Positions 30,952 to 42,228 of a stretch of 64,000 nt of DNA are shown piece after piece. Below the pieces are notes generated by a model. That model made no database searches. It saw only the letters and a list, made by a program, of their open reading frames with translations, and was not told where the DNA came from. This DNA is from Gammaproteobacteria bacterium (GTDB taxonomy: Bacteria > Pseudomonadota > Gammaproteobacteria > Pseudomonadales > Azotimanducaceae). The first letter of the stretch is position 1, and each line of letters opens with the position of its first letter. The stretch covers positions 62,001-126,000 of the forward strand of contig SMWF01000019.1 of the NCBI GenBank assembly GCA_004357385.1. The letters run 5' to 3'. A program made the translations under genes and the position numbers.

Positions 30952-31379
30952 CTGAGCGGTTTGAGGTGCCCAGCGAAGCGGCGATGCTGGAATTGGGCGC
31001 GACGCTTGCGGCGCGCCTGCCTGACAACGCCCGGGTGTTGCTGGAAGGCGAACTTGGCATGGGCAAAACCACGCTGGCCCGAGGGGTGCTCAGAGGCCTG
31101 GGATTTCAAGGCCCGGTAAAGAGTCCGACATATACCATCGTGGAACCGTATGAGTTTTCGGGTAAACGGGTATATCATTTTGATTTTTATAGAATTGAAG
31201 ACCCTCAGGAATTGGAATTCATTGGCCTGGACGAGCTCATCGAACAGCCGGGTATCAAATTGATGGAGTGGCCTCAACGGGCCGGCGATCGGCTTCCGCC
31301 GGCGGACTTCAACGTGCGCATCTCAATCGTGGGTGATACGCGGATTGTTGAATTCGAGGATCTGCGCGATCGTCACTAA
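30948..31379 (+). CDS. tsaE: tRNA threonylcarbamoyladenosine biosynthesis ATPase TsaE
   Basis: P-loop protein needed with TsaB and TsaD to make t6A at position 37 of ANN-decoding tRNAs. The 143 residues include Walker A GELGMGKTT (about 34-42), SPTYTIVEPYE, FDFYRI and MEWPQRA, all family hallmarks. It overlaps nnr by four bases and contains the start region of amiB in another frame, so nnr, tsaE and amiB are probably translationally coupled. A short AT-rich patch near 31170-31220 stands out from the GC-rich surroundings. Confidence 0.95.
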   Translation: MTERFEVPSEAAMLELGATLAARLPDNARVLLEGELGMGKTTLARGVLRGLGFQGPVKSPTYTIVEPYEFSGKRVYHFDFYRIEDPQELEFIGLDELIEQPGIKLMEWPQRAGDRLPPADFNVRISIVGDTRIVEFEDLRDRH

Positions 31380-32700
31380 GCGGATCGGCCTGCTGGCGGG
31401 CGCGGCCCTGTTTGCCGCCCCACTGTGGGCTGGCGCTACCGTCGCCATCCAGGCAGTGCGCGTGCACCAGGCGCCGGATTACACCCGCGTGGTGTTCGAC
31501 ACCTCCGCACCGGTTCGCTATCGGTTGTTTACGCTCGAAAACCCGCCCCGGGTGGTGCTGGATCTCGACGACGCGGCGCCGCGCGATGGATTGGAGCTTG
31601 GGCAGATCAAACTCGACAGCACGTCTGTTCGGTCGCTTCGCTCAGCGGTACGCGGCGGCACGAATTTCCGGATAGTCCTCGATGTCGATCGTGTCATGCG
31701 GCCGAACGCGTTCACGTTGCAGCCGATCGCATCCTATGGACATCGGCTGGTTGTCGATCTGTACAGCAAATCCGCTGGCCCTCCACCCCAACGTGTGCGT
31801 GCGTCTGAGGGCCGTTTGCGTAACCTTGTGGTCGCCATCGATGCCGGACACGGCGGAGAAGATCCAGGCGCGGTCGGTGTGGGTAAAGTCTACGAAAAAC
31901 AAGTGGTGCTGAAGGTCGCGCAGTACCTCGATGCCTTGTTCGACGCTGAACCGGGGTACCGCGGCGAGCTGATTCGAAGCGGTGACTACTACGTATCGTT
32001 GCGCCGGCGCACCCAGATTGCCCGGGAAAAGCGTGCCGATCTATTCGTATCGATTCACGCCGACGCATTCAATTCTCGCGACGTCCGGGGGGCCTCGGTA
32101 TACACGCTGTCCGAGCGTGGGGCGTCCAGCGAGACGGCACGCTGGCTGGCGGAAAAGGAGAACCGTTCCGATCTGATTGGCGGCGTGGGGGCGGTCAGCC
32201 TGGATGATAAGGACGATCTGTTGGCGCATGTGCTGCTGGATCTGTCCATGGATGCGAACCAATCGGCCAGTATCGAGGCTGGCGAGGCGGTGCTCGGCGC
32301 GCTTGCGGGCATAACCCGGCTGCACAAATCGACCCTGGAACAGGCCGGTTTCGTGGTGCTCAAATCGCCGGATATCCCGTCGATCCTGATCGAGATGGGT
32401 TACCTCTCGAACCCCGCGGAGGCGCGCGAGCTGAAACGCACGGATTACCAGAAGCGCTTGGCGCGGGCCATCTTTACCGGACTCACCGCGACGCTCGAGA
32501 CCGCTCCGCCACCGGATACGCTGCTTGCCGCGCGGCAGAGCACCCACGGCAAGAATGTCAAACACGTGATCCGGCGCGGCGACACGTTGTCGGAAATCGC
32601 GTCGCGTTATCGAATCAGCGCGCGCCGGCTGCGGGAAGCGAACGGCATTGCCGGGGACGCGATCCGGGTGGGCCAGGTGCTGGTCATTCCGGCTTCCTAG
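31333..32700 (+). CDS. amiB: N-acetylmuramoyl-L-alanine amidase AmiB/AmiC type with LysM
   Basis: Periplasmic zinc amidase that splits septal peptidoglycan for daughter-cell separation. Layout: signal peptide (hydrophobic IGLLAGAALFAAPLWAGA), AMIN domain (about residues 36-130), amidase_3 domain with VAIDAGHGGEDPGA and LFVSIHADAF (about 165-390), and one LysM domain at the C-terminus (HVIRRGDTLSEIASRYRI). The first possible start is GTG 31333, inside tsaE; TTG 31345 or 31348 are alternatives, and no ATG fits. In this family activity is switched on by EnvC/NlpD-type activators. mutL follows after 23 bases. Confidence 0.92.
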   Translation: MIRGLLNSRICAIVTKRIGLLAGAALFAAPLWAGATVAIQAVRVHQAPDYTRVVFDTSAPVRYRLFTLENPPRVVLDLDDAAPRDGLELGQIKLDSTSVRSLRSAVRGGTNFRIVLDVDRVMRPNAFTLQPIASYGHRLVVDLYSKSAGPPPQRVRASEGRLRNLVVAIDAGHGGEDPGAVGVGKVYEKQVVLKVAQYLDALFDAEPGYRGELIRSGDYYVSLRRRTQIAREKRADLFVSIHADAFNSRDVRGASVYTLSERGASSETARWLAEKENRSDLIGGVGAVSLDDKDDLLAHVLLDLSMDANQSASIEAGEAVLGALAGITRLHKSTLEQAGFVVLKSPDIPSILIEMGYLSNPAEARELKRTDYQKRLARAIFTGLTATLETAPPPDTLLAARQSTHGKNVKHVIRRGDTLSEIASRYRISARRLREANGIAGDAIRVGQVLVIPAS

Positions 32701-32723
32701 ATGGATCCGCGGACGGATCCCTG

Positions 32724-34490
32724 ATGAACCAGCGAATCCGGCAGTTGAACGCCCTGGTGGCGAACCAGATAGCCGCCGGCGAAGTGGTGGAACGTCCTGC
32801 GTCGATCGTCAAGGAGCTGATCGAGAACAGCCTCGACGCCCAGGCGCGCAGCATCCGCGTCCAGATCGAGCAAGGTGGCGTCAAGCGCATTCACGTACAC
32901 GACGACGGCCTGGGCATTCATGCTGACGATCTGAAGCTGGCACTCAGCAGGCATGCAACCAGCAAGATCGAGGTTGCGGCGGATCTCCAGCGGATCACCA
33001 CGCTCGGGTTTCGGGGCGAGGCACTGGCCAGCGTCGCTTCGGTCGCGCGATTATGCGTGTCGTCACGCGCTGCCGGGTCCGAACTCGGCTATGCCATCGC
33101 GGGGGTGGACGCTGCGCCAACTCCGGTGGCACATCCCCAGGGCACCTCAGTGGAGGTGTTGGACCTGTTCTACAACACACCTGCGCGGCGTAAGTTCCTG
33201 AAAACCGAACGCACCGAGCAGACGCATGTCGAAGGCGTGGTCAAGCGGCTCGCGCTGGCGCATTTCGACGTTGCATTCGAACTGCGCGCGGGCAGCCGAA
33301 CCGTATTGCAGTGTGCCTCCTGCGCAACGCAGGCGGAGCGCGAACGCCGGCTGACGCAGCTGCTCACCAGCACATTCGCCGAACATGCGCTGTACCTGGA
33401 TGAGCGGCGCGACGGTCTGCGCCTGTGGGGGTGGGTCGGTCTGCCCACGCACACGCGTAGTCAGGCGGACCAGCAGTATTTCTACGTCAACGGTCGTAAC
33501 GTACGCGACCGCCTCGTTTCGCATGCCGTTCGCCAGGCATACCGCGATGTCATGTTCCACGGCCGCCACCCGGTGTTCGTGCTGTTCCTGGAGATGGCCC
33601 CCGAGTCGGTGGATGTGAATGTACATCCTACCAAGCACGAGGTGAGGTTTCGTGACGCCCGGACGATCCACGACTTTCTGTTTGGCAGCTTGAATCGTCT
33701 GCTTCGAGACGTGCGGCCGGGTGATGACACGGCACCCCCGGCGGAGCCCCTGATGGTGAATGAACCACGTTACGGGGCCCCGCCGCAGCAGGTTACGATG
33801 GCGCTGGGCGGGCGGTCCTCTCGAGGTCATGCGCTAGGCCCCTTTGTGGAACCGTCCGCTGGCGCCGTTGAGCCCGCCGCTGGCGCCTCCGGAAGCGGCG
33901 GGACGCCACCGATGGGGTACGCCTTAGCCCAACTCCACGGGGTCTACATCCTCGCCCAGAATGATGAGGGTCTGGTGGTGGTGGATATGCATGCGGCGCA
34001 TGAGCGCATTACCTATGAAAAGATGAAGGCGGATCGGGCGGCGCAGCAGACGGTTCACCGCCAGCGCCTGCTGGTTCCGGAGACTCTGGAGGTTACCACT
34101 GGCGAAGCGGACTCGATCGAGATCCACGGCGCGACACTTGCCCGACTCGGCCTGGTAATCGAACGTCTCGGACCCAACAGCGTGGTCGTGCGGGAGGTGC
34201 CGGCGCTGTTGGCGGATGGTGATGTCCAGGCGATGACCCGAGACGTGCTGGCGGACCTGCATAGCCAGGGCAGCTCGGATCGCATCGAAATCGCGGAAGA
34301 GGAGCTGCTGGCCACGATTGCATGTCATGGGTCCGTGCGCGCCAACCGGCGCCTGTCGCTGGACGAAATGAACGCGCTGCTCCGGGAGATGGAACGCACC
34401 GAAAACGCGGGCCAGTGTAATCACGGGCGACCGACCTTCCTGGTGCACCCGATGAGCGAGCTCGACCGGCGCTTTCTGCGCGGCCAGTAG
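32724..34490 (+). CDS. mutL: DNA mismatch repair protein MutL with endonuclease motif
   Basis: 588 residues. The N-terminal GHKL ATPase has EVVERPASIVKELIENSLDA, DDGLGI and TLGFRGEALASV. A low-complexity linker (about 340-395) contains a doubled PSAGAVEP/PAAGASGS-like stretch. The C-terminal domain has DMHAAHERITYE (about residue 420), which fits the DMHA(X)2E(X)4E endonuclease motif of Pseudomonas MutL, plus ACHGSVRANR and QCNHGRPT. It is therefore expected to nick DNA itself, unlike E. coli MutL, which relies on MutH. It lies between amiB and miaA as in many gammaproteobacteria. Confidence 0.96.
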   Translation: MNQRIRQLNALVANQIAAGEVVERPASIVKELIENSLDAQARSIRVQIEQGGVKRIHVHDDGLGIHADDLKLALSRHATSKIEVAADLQRITTLGFRGEALASVASVARLCVSSRAAGSELGYAIAGVDAAPTPVAHPQGTSVEVLDLFYNTPARRKFLKTERTEQTHVEGVVKRLALAHFDVAFELRAGSRTVLQCASCATQAERERRLTQLLTSTFAEHALYLDERRDGLRLWGWVGLPTHTRSQADQQYFYVNGRNVRDRLVSHAVRQAYRDVMFHGRHPVFVLFLEMAPESVDVNVHPTKHEVRFRDARTIHDFLFGSLNRLLRDVRPGDDTAPPAEPLMVNEPRYGAPPQQVTMALGGRSSRGHALGPFVEPSAGAVEPAAGASGSGGTPPMGYALAQLHGVYILAQNDEGLVVVDMHAAHERITYEKMKADRAAQQTVHRQRLLVPETLEVTTGEADSIEIHGATLARLGLVIERLGPNSVVVREVPALLADGDVQAMTRDVLADLHSQGSSDRIEIAEEELLATIACHGSVRANRRLSLDEMNALLREMERTENAGQCNHGRPTFLVHPMSELDRRFLRGQ

Positions 34491-34491
34491 C

Positions 34492-35448
34492 GTGACGACG
34501 TCCGCGAATCGCACGGTTTTGTGTCTGTTGGGTCCCACTGCCTCGGGCAAAACCGATCTCGCCATCGCATTGGCACGAAGGCAGCCCACGGACTTGGTCA
34601 GCGTCGACTCCGCAATGGTCTATCGGGGCATGGACATCGGCACGGCGAAACCCGATGCAAGAACGCTGGCGGAGTTCCCACACGCGCTGATCGACATTCG
34701 CGAACCTCACGAGGGTTACTCAGCGGCGGCATTCGTGGCGGACGCCTGCCGGTGCATCGAGGCTGCGTTCGCGGCGGCCCGGATGCCAATCCTGGTCGGC
34801 GGGACGATGCTGTACTTCAAAGCGCTGTTGGAGGGCCTGGCTGATCTTCCGGCGACCTCGCCCGAGCTGCGCCAGAAGTTGCGTCGTCAGTCGCAGCGCA
34901 ACGGACTTGCGGTGATGTATCGGCGACTCCAGGCGGTCGACCCGGTGGCCGCCGAGCGGATCGATTCGAATAACTCCCAGCGCTTGCTGCGGGCGCTGGA
35001 AGTCTATGAGAATTCCGGAATTCCCATCTCGAAGTTCTGGGCAGAACAGCGCGCCCAGGGGTTGGCTGAGCGACTGGATTGTCAGCCGCATTGCATCGCG
35101 CTGGTACCACCGCGCCCGCTCATACATCAGCGCATCGAGCGCCGCTTCAACGAAATGCTCGATGCTGGACTGCTGCGCGAAGTCGATGCACTGCGGCGGC
35201 GTAAGGAACTGCACGAAGACTCGCCGTCGATGCGTGCGGTAGGCTACCGGCAGGCCTGGCAGCACCTCGAAGGGCTGACGAGCGAAGCCGAGATGATCGA
35301 GCGGGCGTTAGCGGCGACGCGTCAGCTGGCCAAGCGTCAGTTTACCTGGTTGCGGGGCTGGCCCGATCTTTACACCATCGATCCTGTCCGACAGGATGCC
35401 GCCGCCGCCGCCTTGCAATATCTCGATACCGTCGCCATAGTACCTTGA
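34492..35448 (+). CDS. miaA: tRNA dimethylallyltransferase MiaA
   Basis: Adds a dimethylallyl group to A37 of tRNAs reading UNN codons. The 318 residues show the P-loop LLGPTASGKTDLAIAL, VDSAMVYRGMDIGTAKP and SAAAFVADACRCI. The GTG start at 34492 lies two bases after the mutL stop, so translation is likely coupled. hfq follows after 68 bases, the usual miaA-hfq order. Confidence 0.96.
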   Translation: MTTSANRTVLCLLGPTASGKTDLAIALARRQPTDLVSVDSAMVYRGMDIGTAKPDARTLAEFPHALIDIREPHEGYSAAAFVADACRCIEAAFAAARMPILVGGTMLYFKALLEGLADLPATSPELRQKLRRQSQRNGLAVMYRRLQAVDPVAAERIDSNNSQRLLRALEVYENSGIPISKFWAEQRAQGLAERLDCQPHCIALVPPRPLIHQRIERRFNEMLDAGLLREVDALRRRKELHEDSPSMRAVGYRQAWQHLEGLTSEAEMIERALAATRQLAKRQFTWLRGWPDLYTIDPVRQDAAAAALQYLDTVAIVP

Positions 35449-35516
35449 GGCCCCGAGAATAAAGAGGCTGCGCCGGGCGCTGGAATGCCGGGTGGGTTCG
35501 TTTGATGGAGAGAGCA

Positions 35517-35777
35517 ATGTCAAAAGGGCACTCGCTACAAGACCCTTACCTGAACACGTTGCGTAAGGAGCGCGTTCCCGTGTCGGTGTATCTGGTCAAC
35601 GGCATCAAGCTGCAGGGTCAGATCGAGTCGTTCGATCAGTTCGTGATCCTGCTGCGCAATTCGGTCAGCCAGATGGTTTACAAACACGCGATTTCCACCG
35701 TCGTTCCTTCGCGCAACGTTCGGCTCCCGGTGAGCGGCGAAAGTGCCGAAGGTGCTGACGGCGATGGCGAGGGCTAA
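35517..35777 (+). CDS. hfq: RNA chaperone Hfq
   Basis: Sm-like hexameric RNA chaperone for small-RNA regulation. The 86 residues begin [16 protein letters not shown] and include the Sm1 region [20 protein letters not shown] and the Sm2 motif [11 protein letters not shown] chose ATG 35517: GGAGA lies at 35508-35512 and the family always begins near MSKG; upstream ATG 35505 would add four residues. The short acidic C-terminal tail ([10 protein letters not shown]) is typical of non-enteric Hfq. Confidence 0.97.
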   Translation: MSKGHSLQDPYLNTLRKERVPVSVYLVNGIKLQGQIESFDQFVILLRNSVSQMVYKHAISTVVPSRNVRLPVSGESAEGADGDGEG

Positions 35778-35837
35778 CGGGTCATAAAAGGGGTTGCTGC
35801 TCCTCACCGTGGTCAGTCAGTCCTGAGAGTCGAATCG

Positions 35838-37163
35838 TTGTTTTTTGATCGTCCTGACAGCAGCGAGAACGCCGTTCTCGTCCATATCAGATTTTCTCGT
35901 TTCGAGGAGGCTGACGAAATCGCCGAGTTCGCCCAACTCGTTCGTTCGGCCGGCGTCGTGGTGGACGAGCTGATCACTGGACGGCGCCGGGAACCGCAAC
36001 CCAAGTTTTTCGTCGGGCAAGGTAAGCTCAGAGAGGTCGGGGTTGCGCTCGAATCTAACGGCGCGGGTCTGGTGGTGTTCAATCACGAGCTTAGCCCGGC
36101 GCAACAGCGCAACATCGAACGGGAACTGAGTGTTCGCGTGGTGACCCGAACGCAACTCATTCTCGACATCTTCTCACAGCGTGCGCGAACTCACGAAGGC
36201 CAGTTGCAGGTGGAGCTGGCGCAGCTCAGCCACGCCCAGACCCGGCTGGTTCGGGGCTGGACGCACCTCGATCGTCAGAAGGGGGGTATCGGGCTGCGGG
36301 GCGCCGGTGAGACCCAGCGGGAACTGGACCAGCGCATGCTCAGCGAGCGCATTCGGGTGCTGGACAAACGGCTCGGCAGTGTCCGCCGGCAACGTCAGCA
36401 GAGTCGGCGACGTCGCCGGCGCGCCTCGGTTCCCACCGTCGCGCTGGTTGGATATACGAATGCCGGTAAGTCGAGCCTCTTCAATCGCCTGACGGCGAGC
36501 GATCTGTATGCACAGGATCAGATGTTTGCGACGCTGGACCCGACGCTTCGCAAGCTGCCGCTCGATGGATTCGGGACCGCCGTGCTGGCGGATACCGTTG
36601 GATTCATCCGCGACCTGCCACATACTCTGATAGCCGCGTTCAAGGCGACCCTCGAAGAAGTAACCGAAGCGGATCTACTGCTGCACGTGGTTGACGCCAG
36701 CGTGCCCGACGTGGATGAGCGTGCGGCGCAGGTGTACGGCGTGCTCGAGGAAATTGGCGCGGCGAACCGGCCGGTGCTCGAGGTGTACAACAAGATCGAC
36801 GCGCTGGATCAGTCGCCTCGCTGCGATCTCGGGTCGGATGGTAGTCCCGAGCGTGTGTGGATCAGTGCACACACGGGAGCTGGTGTCGATGAGTTGCTCG
36901 ATGCGCTGGCCCGCCGGCTGGGTGGTCAACGTCGTGCACTCAAGGTGCTGCTGCCGTTTTCGTCGGGTCGTACCCGGTCCTGGCTGTACCAACTGGGCGC
37001 GGTGTTGGATGAGCAGTTGCAGGAGGACGGTCGAGTCGAGTTGACCGTTCGCGTGGACGAACGGGCCGAGGCACGCTTGCGAAAGGTGCCCGGCGTTCTA
37101 TTGCAGGGTGTGCGGGGCAACCATAGAATCCCTCCCTCGCCTTTATCACGAGGAATCTCGTAA
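35838..37163 (+). CDS. hflX: Ribosome-associated GTPase HflX
   Basis: GTPase that splits stalled or heat-damaged ribosomes. The 441 residues contain the HflX N-terminal domain (PKFFVGQGKL, SPAQQRNIER), the family signature RGWTHLDRQKGGIGLRGAGE, an arginine-rich stretch near 190, and the G motifs GYTNAGKSS, DTVGFIRDLP and NKID. No ATG fits; TTG 35838 gives LFFDRPDSSENAVLVHI, aligned with the E. coli start MFDRYDAGEQAVLVHI. The stop codon overlaps the hflK ATG by one base. Confidence 0.94.
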   Translation: MFFDRPDSSENAVLVHIRFSRFEEADEIAEFAQLVRSAGVVVDELITGRRREPQPKFFVGQGKLREVGVALESNGAGLVVFNHELSPAQQRNIERELSVRVVTRTQLILDIFSQRARTHEGQLQVELAQLSHAQTRLVRGWTHLDRQKGGIGLRGAGETQRELDQRMLSERIRVLDKRLGSVRRQRQQSRRRRRRASVPTVALVGYTNAGKSSLFNRLTASDLYAQDQMFATLDPTLRKLPLDGFGTAVLADTVGFIRDLPHTLIAAFKATLEEVTEADLLLHVVDASVPDVDERAAQVYGVLEEIGAANRPVLEVYNKIDALDQSPRCDLGSDGSPERVWISAHTGAGVDELLDALARRLGGQRRALKVLLPFSSGRTRSWLYQLGAVLDEQLQEDGRVELTVRVDERAEARLRKVPGVLLQGVRGNHRIPPSPLSRGIS

Positions 37164-38302
37164 TGGCATGGAATGAACCAGGTGGCGGCAACAAGGACCG
37201 CGACTCGTGGGGCAGCGGCGGTGGCGACAAGGGTCCGCCGGATCTCGACGAGGCATTTCGAAAATTGCAGAGGCAGCTCGCCGGGGTGTTCGGCGGTGGT
37301 CGTGGTGGCAGCGGCGGCTCGCCGGTCAGCATCAGCCCCGGCCTGTTCGGCCTGATTCTCGTCGGGATTGCCATCGTGTACGGCCTTTTCGGCATCTATC
37401 AGATCGATCAGCAGGAGCGCGGTGTCGTGCTGCGCTTTGGTGCGGTGCTCGCCGAGGTAGTCCAGCCAGGGCTGCACTGGAACCCGCCCCTGATTGACGA
37501 TGTCACCAAGGTCAACGTCACCCAGGTGAATTCCCATCACCACCAGGCGTTGATGCTGTCCCAGGACGAGAACATCGTCGACGTCAGCATGACGGTCCAG
37601 TATGTCGTTTCGGACCCGGTCAATTACCTGCTGAGGGTACGTAATCCGGAGGTGAGCCTCGCCCACGCCACCGAGAGTGCGCTGCGTCACGAGGTGGGTA
37701 GCTCCACCATGGACGAGGTGATTACCGAAGGCCGGGCCGCCCTGGCCATCCAAGTCGAAGAACGGCTGCAGATTTATCTCGACCGTTACCAGACCGGCAT
37801 CGTCGTCACCGGGGTGCAGATCGATCAGAGCGGCCCGCCGCGCCAGGTCCAGGATGCGTTCGACGACGTGCAGAAGGCCAAGGAGGACGAAGTGCGCCTC
37901 GTCAACGAAGCCAATGCTTACGCCGAGAGCGTCATTCCGGAGGCGCGGGGCGAGGCCCAAAGGCAGTTGGAGGAGGCGTCTGCGTACCGCGATCAGGTGA
38001 TTGCCCGGGCCGACGGCGAGGCCCAGCGCTTCACCAAGCTGCTCGTCGAGTATCAGCTGGCTAAACGAGTGACCCGTGATCGCCTGTACATCGATGCGAT
38101 GGAAAAAGTACTGGCCAACTCGAGCAAGGTGATGATCGATGTCGAAGGGGGCAACAACCTCTTGTACCTGCCGCTCGATCGGCTCATGCAGCAGTCGGCG
38201 CGCAGCGGGAGCTCGTTGAACCAGGATTCGTTGCGCGATCTGGCGGATGCCATCGCGCGTGAAAACAGCGACCGGACATTGTCCGGCCGTCAGCCACGTT
38301 AA
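37163..38302 (+). CDS. hflK: FtsH-modulating SPFH protein HflK
   Basis: Inner-membrane SPFH/prohibitin-family protein that forms a large cage with HflC around the protease FtsH. The 379 residues have a Gly-rich cytoplasmic N-terminus, one membrane segment (about residues 55-75, LFGLILVGIAIVYGLFGIY), the SPFH domain starting at QERGVVLRFG, and a coiled coil (about 230-310). It overlaps hflX by one base and precedes hflC by 14 bases. Confidence 0.95.
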   Translation: MAWNEPGGGNKDRDSWGSGGGDKGPPDLDEAFRKLQRQLAGVFGGGRGGSGGSPVSISPGLFGLILVGIAIVYGLFGIYQIDQQERGVVLRFGAVLAEVVQPGLHWNPPLIDDVTKVNVTQVNSHHHQALMLSQDENIVDVSMTVQYVVSDPVNYLLRVRNPEVSLAHATESALRHEVGSSTMDEVITEGRAALAIQVEERLQIYLDRYQTGIVVTGVQIDQSGPPRQVQDAFDDVQKAKEDEVRLVNEANAYAESVIPEARGEAQRQLEEASAYRDQVIARADGEAQRFTKLLVEYQLAKRVTRDRLYIDAMEKVLANSSKVMIDVEGGNNLLYLPLDRLMQQSARSGSSLNQDSLRDLADAIARENSDRTLSGRQPR

Positions 38303-38316
38303 CGGGGGTCGACGCG

Positions 38317-39180
38317 ATGAGAAATATGGTGCTGGGTGTCGTCGCATTGCTGCTTTTGCTGCTGGCGATCGATGGAATCTTCGTGGTCAAGGAAACCGAA
38401 AGGGCCATTCTGTTGCGCTTCGGCGCGGTGACGCGGGCGGATGTTCCGCCGGGCATTCACTGGAAGTGGCCGATCGCGGAGGAGGTCAGGAAGACCGATG
38501 CGCGCATCCTCACGCTGGATTCGAACCCGGAACGTTACTTCACCCTGGAAAAGAAACCGCTGATTGTGGACTCCTTCGCCAAGTGGCGAGTCGAGGATGT
38601 GGAAAAGTACTACACGGCAAGTTCCTTCGACGAAAACCGTACCCAGAGGCTGCTCGCGGAACGCGTCAATCAGGGGTTACGCGACGAGATCAGTCGCCGG
38701 GACATGCACGAGGTCATATCGGGTGAGCGCGATCTGCTGATGGAGGAACTTACCCGGAATCTGAATGAGACCATGCTCAGAGAGTTCGGCGTCAGCGTCA
38801 TCGATGTGCGCGTAAAGCGTATCGACCTGCCACCCGAAGTTTCGAGCGCAGTCTACGAACGGATGAACTCGGAACGCCACATCGAAGCCCGGCAACATCG
38901 CGCCAATGGCCGCGAGCTGGCGCTGGGCGTGCGCGCCGATGCGGACCGACAGACCGTGGTGATAGGCGCCGAAGCCTATCGGATAGCGGAGCAGACGCGT
39001 GGTGACGGTGACGCGAACTCCGCGGCGCGATACGCCAAGGCGTATAATGAGGATCCTGAGTTCTATACGTTCTATCGCAGCATCAACGCCTACACCAAGG
39101 TGTTCGACAGCAAGGGTGACCTGCTGATACTGGATCCGAGCAGTGACTTCTTCCAATATCTCACCAAACGAGGCGGCTGA
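38317..39180 (+). CDS. hflC: FtsH-modulating SPFH protein HflC
   Basis: Partner of HflK. The 287 residues begin with a single N-terminal membrane anchor (VLGVVALLLLLLAIDGIFVV), then the SPFH domain from ERAILLRFGAV and a C-terminal helical region ending FYRSINAYTKVFDSKGDLL. It follows hflK directly and precedes the small DUF2065 gene, the common hflK-hflC-yjeT order. Confidence 0.95.
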   Translation: MRNMVLGVVALLLLLLAIDGIFVVKETERAILLRFGAVTRADVPPGIHWKWPIAEEVRKTDARILTLDSNPERYFTLEKKPLIVDSFAKWRVEDVEKYYTASSFDENRTQRLLAERVNQGLRDEISRRDMHEVISGERDLLMEELTRNLNETMLREFGVSVIDVRVKRIDLPPEVSSAVYERMNSERHIEARQHRANGRELALGVRADADRQTVVIGAEAYRIAEQTRGDGDANSAARYAKAYNEDPEFYTFYRSINAYTKVFDSKGDLLILDPSSDFFQYLTKRGG

Positions 39181-39222
39181 GGCGCGCGGTCAAACTCCGA
39201 CGCTCCGATGCTTTGACGTGAC

Positions 39223-39408
39223 ATGTGGAACGAGCTGGGGGTGGCGCTGTGCCTGGTGTTGATCATCGAGGGCGTCATTCCGTTTCTCGCACCGGGTCGC
39301 TGGCGTAAGCTGGCGGTAGCGATGACGGAGGTCGACGATCGGGTCGTCCGTGGGCTTGGTCTGGCCAGCATGCTTTCCGGCACCGTATTGCTCTACCTCG
39401 TTCGCTGA
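39223..39408 (+). CDS. DUF2065 (YjeT-like) small membrane protein
   Basis: 61 residues with two predicted membrane segments (ELGVALCLVLIIEGVIPFL and LGLASMLSGTVLLYLV) joined by a short loop containing PGRWRKLAVAM, the DUF2065 signature. Function is unknown; it is regularly found between hflC and hisZ/purA, as here. It ends 16 bases before the hisZ GTG. Confidence 0.85.
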   Translation: MWNELGVALCLVLIIEGVIPFLAPGRWRKLAVAMTEVDDRVVRGLGLASMLSGTVLLYLVR

Positions 39409-39424
39409 TCCAACGCATATCGAC

Positions 39425-41933
<2,509 letters not shown>

Positions 41934-42000
41934 GCTTTAGGAAAGCCACCGCAAAAACCGTTAAAATGGGAGATTGCGGCGACCCCAGCGAGGAGAAAAG

Positions 42001-42195
42001 GTGCTCGATCCCAAGCTGCTGGAAATTCTCGTATGCCCGGTGACCAAGACGTCGCTGGTGTACAAATCGGATTGCGACGAACTCTGGTGTCGCGCCAGTG
42101 GGCTCGCCTATCCGGTGCGCGATGACATTCCGGTGATGCTCGAGGACGAAGCCAGGGAGCTCACCGCCCAGGAGCGCGAGTCGCTCTCGGATTAA
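42001..42195 (+). CDS. Trm112-like (UPF0434/YcaR) small protein
   Basis: 64 residues with the fold signature [34 protein letters not shown]. Eukaryotic Trm112 activates methyltransferases; the bacterial role is not established. The GTG at 42001 follows GAGGAGAAAAG, a clear Shine-Dalgarno. It sits between purA and folE2 on the same strand; elsewhere the family is usually near kdsB or lpxK. Confidence 0.85.
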   Translation: MLDPKLLEILVCPVTKTSLVYKSDCDELWCRASGLAYPVRDDIPVMLEDEARELTAQERESLSD

Positions 42196-42228
42196 CGAAC
42201 GACCTGATCAAACAGAGGTACCAATCGG

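Noticed and set aside
36926-38347. 473-codon frame on the minus strand opposite hflX-hflK
   Set aside because: Antisense shadow without support.
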